Positions 63,093 through 64,000 of a DNA stretch of 64,000 nt are shown here, piece by piece. How positions within the stretch are numbered: the first letter of the stretch is position 1; each line of letters begins with the position of its first letter. The notes beneath the pieces were generated by a model that was given only the letters and a program-made list of their open reading frames with translations, did no database searches and was not told the DNA's origin. Both the position numbers and the translations under genes were made by a program. The stretch spans positions 31,307 through 95,306 of the forward strand of contig JAGRGB010000090.1 of the NCBI GenBank assembly GCA_020445745.1, read 5' to 3'. The stretch comes from Rhodocyclaceae bacterium (lineage in GTDB: Bacteria; Pseudomonadota; Gammaproteobacteria; Burkholderiales; Rhodocyclaceae).

Positions 63093-64000
63093 TCAGGCGG
63101 CCACCGAGCGTGCCATCCCGTCCAGTTCACGCTGCAGCGCCTCGCACTCCAGTTCGAAGCCGCGGCGCGCCGCGTCGAAATACGCGTCCCAGCCGCCACG
63201 GTCGAGGGCCCGGCGGTAGTCCGGCTCGATCTGCAGGGTCTGGATCGCCAGGATCAGCTCGGCGGCGCGCGCCCGCAACGTCGACAGCAGCGCTTCGAGG
63301 GCGGCGGGCTGGTCCGCGGCCGCATCGGCGACCGCCTCAGGCAGCGCGTCGAGCTCCCGCAGCAGTTGGCGCAGCGCCGCCACATCGCGGTCGCGGAAGG
63401 CTTTCTGGACGCGCACGAAGCGCGCCTGCGCCGCCGCCTTGTCGGCGTCGCCGACGCGGTCCGGATGACATCGCATCGCCGCGCTGCGATAGAGGCGCTT
63501 GAGCTCGTCGGCTACGCCCTCGTCGATCTCCGGCGGCGGCTTGGCCTCGCCTTCGACGGTGTCGCGGTAGGCCCGTTCGTCGTCGGCAGCGCTGCGGGCG
63601 GCAGCGATGTCGTCGTCGTCCTGGCTGATCTCGGCGCGGCGGCGGGCGAGCTCGTGGCGGAGGCGCAGGCAGTCGGCGAGGAATTGCCCGAGGGCGCGAA
63701 ACTGGGCGAGCTGGAAGTCCTGCAGCGTGCGTTGCATCTCGGCCTCGCGCTCGGCGAGGGTGACGATGCGGTTCTCGACGTCGGCGATCTTGCGGCGCAG
63801 CTCCTCGCAGACCGGGTCGGGAATCGCGGCCGGCACCAGGATCGGCGCGGCACCGGGCGCCGGCCGAGGCCGAACGGCAAGCTCGGCTTCGGCTTCGGCT
63901 TCGGCTTCGGCTTCGGCTTCGGCTTCGGCTTCGGCTTCGGCTTCGGCTTCGGCTTCGGCTTCGGCTTCGGCTTCGGCTTCGGCTTCGGCTTCGGCTTCGG
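63093..64000 (-). CDS. J-domain protein with N-terminal Glu-Ala repeat (cut by window edge)
   Basis: The C-terminal part reads LRRKIADVENRIVTLAEREAEMQRTL (coiled coil), a J-domain-like region DELKRLYRSAAMRCHPDRVG with the HPD tripeptide, and further helices (LLSTLRARAAELILAIQTLQ). Reading upstream, the frame continues through PILVPAAIPDPV and LAVRPRPAPGAA into at least 19 Glu-Ala pairs encoded by the GGCTTC repeat, and is still open at base 64000. A GTG at 63836 could start a shorter 247-residue protein. The J domain suggests work with a DnaK-type chaperone; the repeat may be a flexible or helical spacer. Confidence 0.7.
   Translation of the reverse strand, partial: EAEAEAEAEAEAEAEAEAEAEAEAEAEAEAEAEAEAEAELAVRPRPAPGAAPILVPAAIPDPVCEELRRKIADVENRIVTLAEREAEMQRTLQDFQLAQFRALGQFLADCLRLRHELARRRAEISQDDDDIAAARSAADDERAYRDTVEGEAKPPPEIDEGVADELKRLYRSAAMRCHPDRVGDADKAAAQARFVRVQKAFRDRDVAALRQLLRELDALPEAVADAAADQPAALEALLSTLRARAAELILAIQTLQIEPDYRRALDRGGWDAYFDAARRGFELECEALQRELDGMARSVAA
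63885..64000. repeat. Hexanucleotide tandem repeat (GGCTTC)n
   Basis: Nineteen or more perfect copies of GGCTTC run to the window edge. On the minus strand this is GAAGCC repeated, in frame as Glu-Ala in the J-domain protein. Because the unit is six bases, changes in copy number keep the frame. Real length is unknown as the edge cuts it. Confidence 0.95.

Overview
The window is a stretch of a high-G+C proteobacterial chromosome. I infer Betaproteobacteria, with nearby Gammaproteobacteria possible. The reasons are a hemP-bfd-bfr iron operon under a Fur-type palindrome, a Cpx-like two-component system with a CpxR-type box, sigma-32 promoters matching the E. coli consensus, a CbpA/CbpM chaperone pair, a PEP-CTERM protein, bufferin genes and many c-di-GMP, chemotaxis and heme-c sensor proteins. 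No rRNA, tRNA, CRISPR array, integrase or intact insertion sequence was found.

Layout. 1-4.5 kb: end of malonyl-CoA decarboxylase, then a coupled trio of an EAL phosphodiesterase receptor, an outer-membrane barrel and a PstS-like periplasmic protein, behind a sigma-54-like promoter. 4.8-11 kb: FAH-family hydrolase, the hemP-bfd-bfr operon, a remnant of an alpha-hydroxy-acid dehydrogenase, azlCD, two unknown proteins and a helix-hairpin-helix protein. 11-17 kb: RND efflux pump with its adaptor, and a chemoreceptor carrying a periplasmic CxxCH heme motif. 17-22.3 kb: Cpx-like kinase/regulator, divergent from a Spy/CpxP protein, a lipoprotein and a DUF6515-like protein, then a DUF2520 protein. 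22.4-28.6 kb: heme-c/PAS/GAF diguanylate cyclase, HDOD protein, carboxylesterase, PEP-CTERM protein and a small membrane protein, with two kinds of intergenic repeat. 28.7-31.1 kb: a copper-RiPP (bufferin) operon. 31.2-34.8 kb: a heat-shock cluster with three Hsp20 genes facing cbpA-cbpM-M48 protease, read from back-to-back sigma-32 promoters. 35-37.3 kb: a histidine-kinase-like protein without an obvious phospho-accepting histidine.

37.8-47.7 kb is a foreign-looking defense island on the minus strand: hsdR-dinD-hsdM-hsdS-AAA ATPase-HNH nuclease. Most of its genes overlap or nearly touch. It reads as a type I restriction-modification system fused into one operon with a Septu-like (PtuA/PtuB-like) ATPase/nuclease pair, and its HsdS carries an unusual C-terminal extension. 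Parts are clearly lower in G+C than the flanks. From 47.7 to 53.7 kb the DNA is gene-poor, with a HAF-repeat protein, a DUF998 membrane protein and a small secreted protein in otherwise non-coding DNA.

53.7-60.8 kb: a six-gene hydrogenase-4-like operon (hyfBCEFGI). The large subunit has lost the cysteine pairs that hold the NiFe site while the small subunit keeps its FeS cysteines, so it is probably an energy-converting hydrogenase-related complex rather than a hydrogenase. The window ends with a PHB-depolymerase-family esterase, a GST and a J-domain protein whose N-terminal part is a long Glu-Ala repeat running off the edge.

The strongest candidates for new biology are the composite RM/ATPase/HNH island, the ligand-less Hyf complex, the bufferin operon, the paired heme-c sensors and the phosphodiesterase/porin/binding-protein trio.
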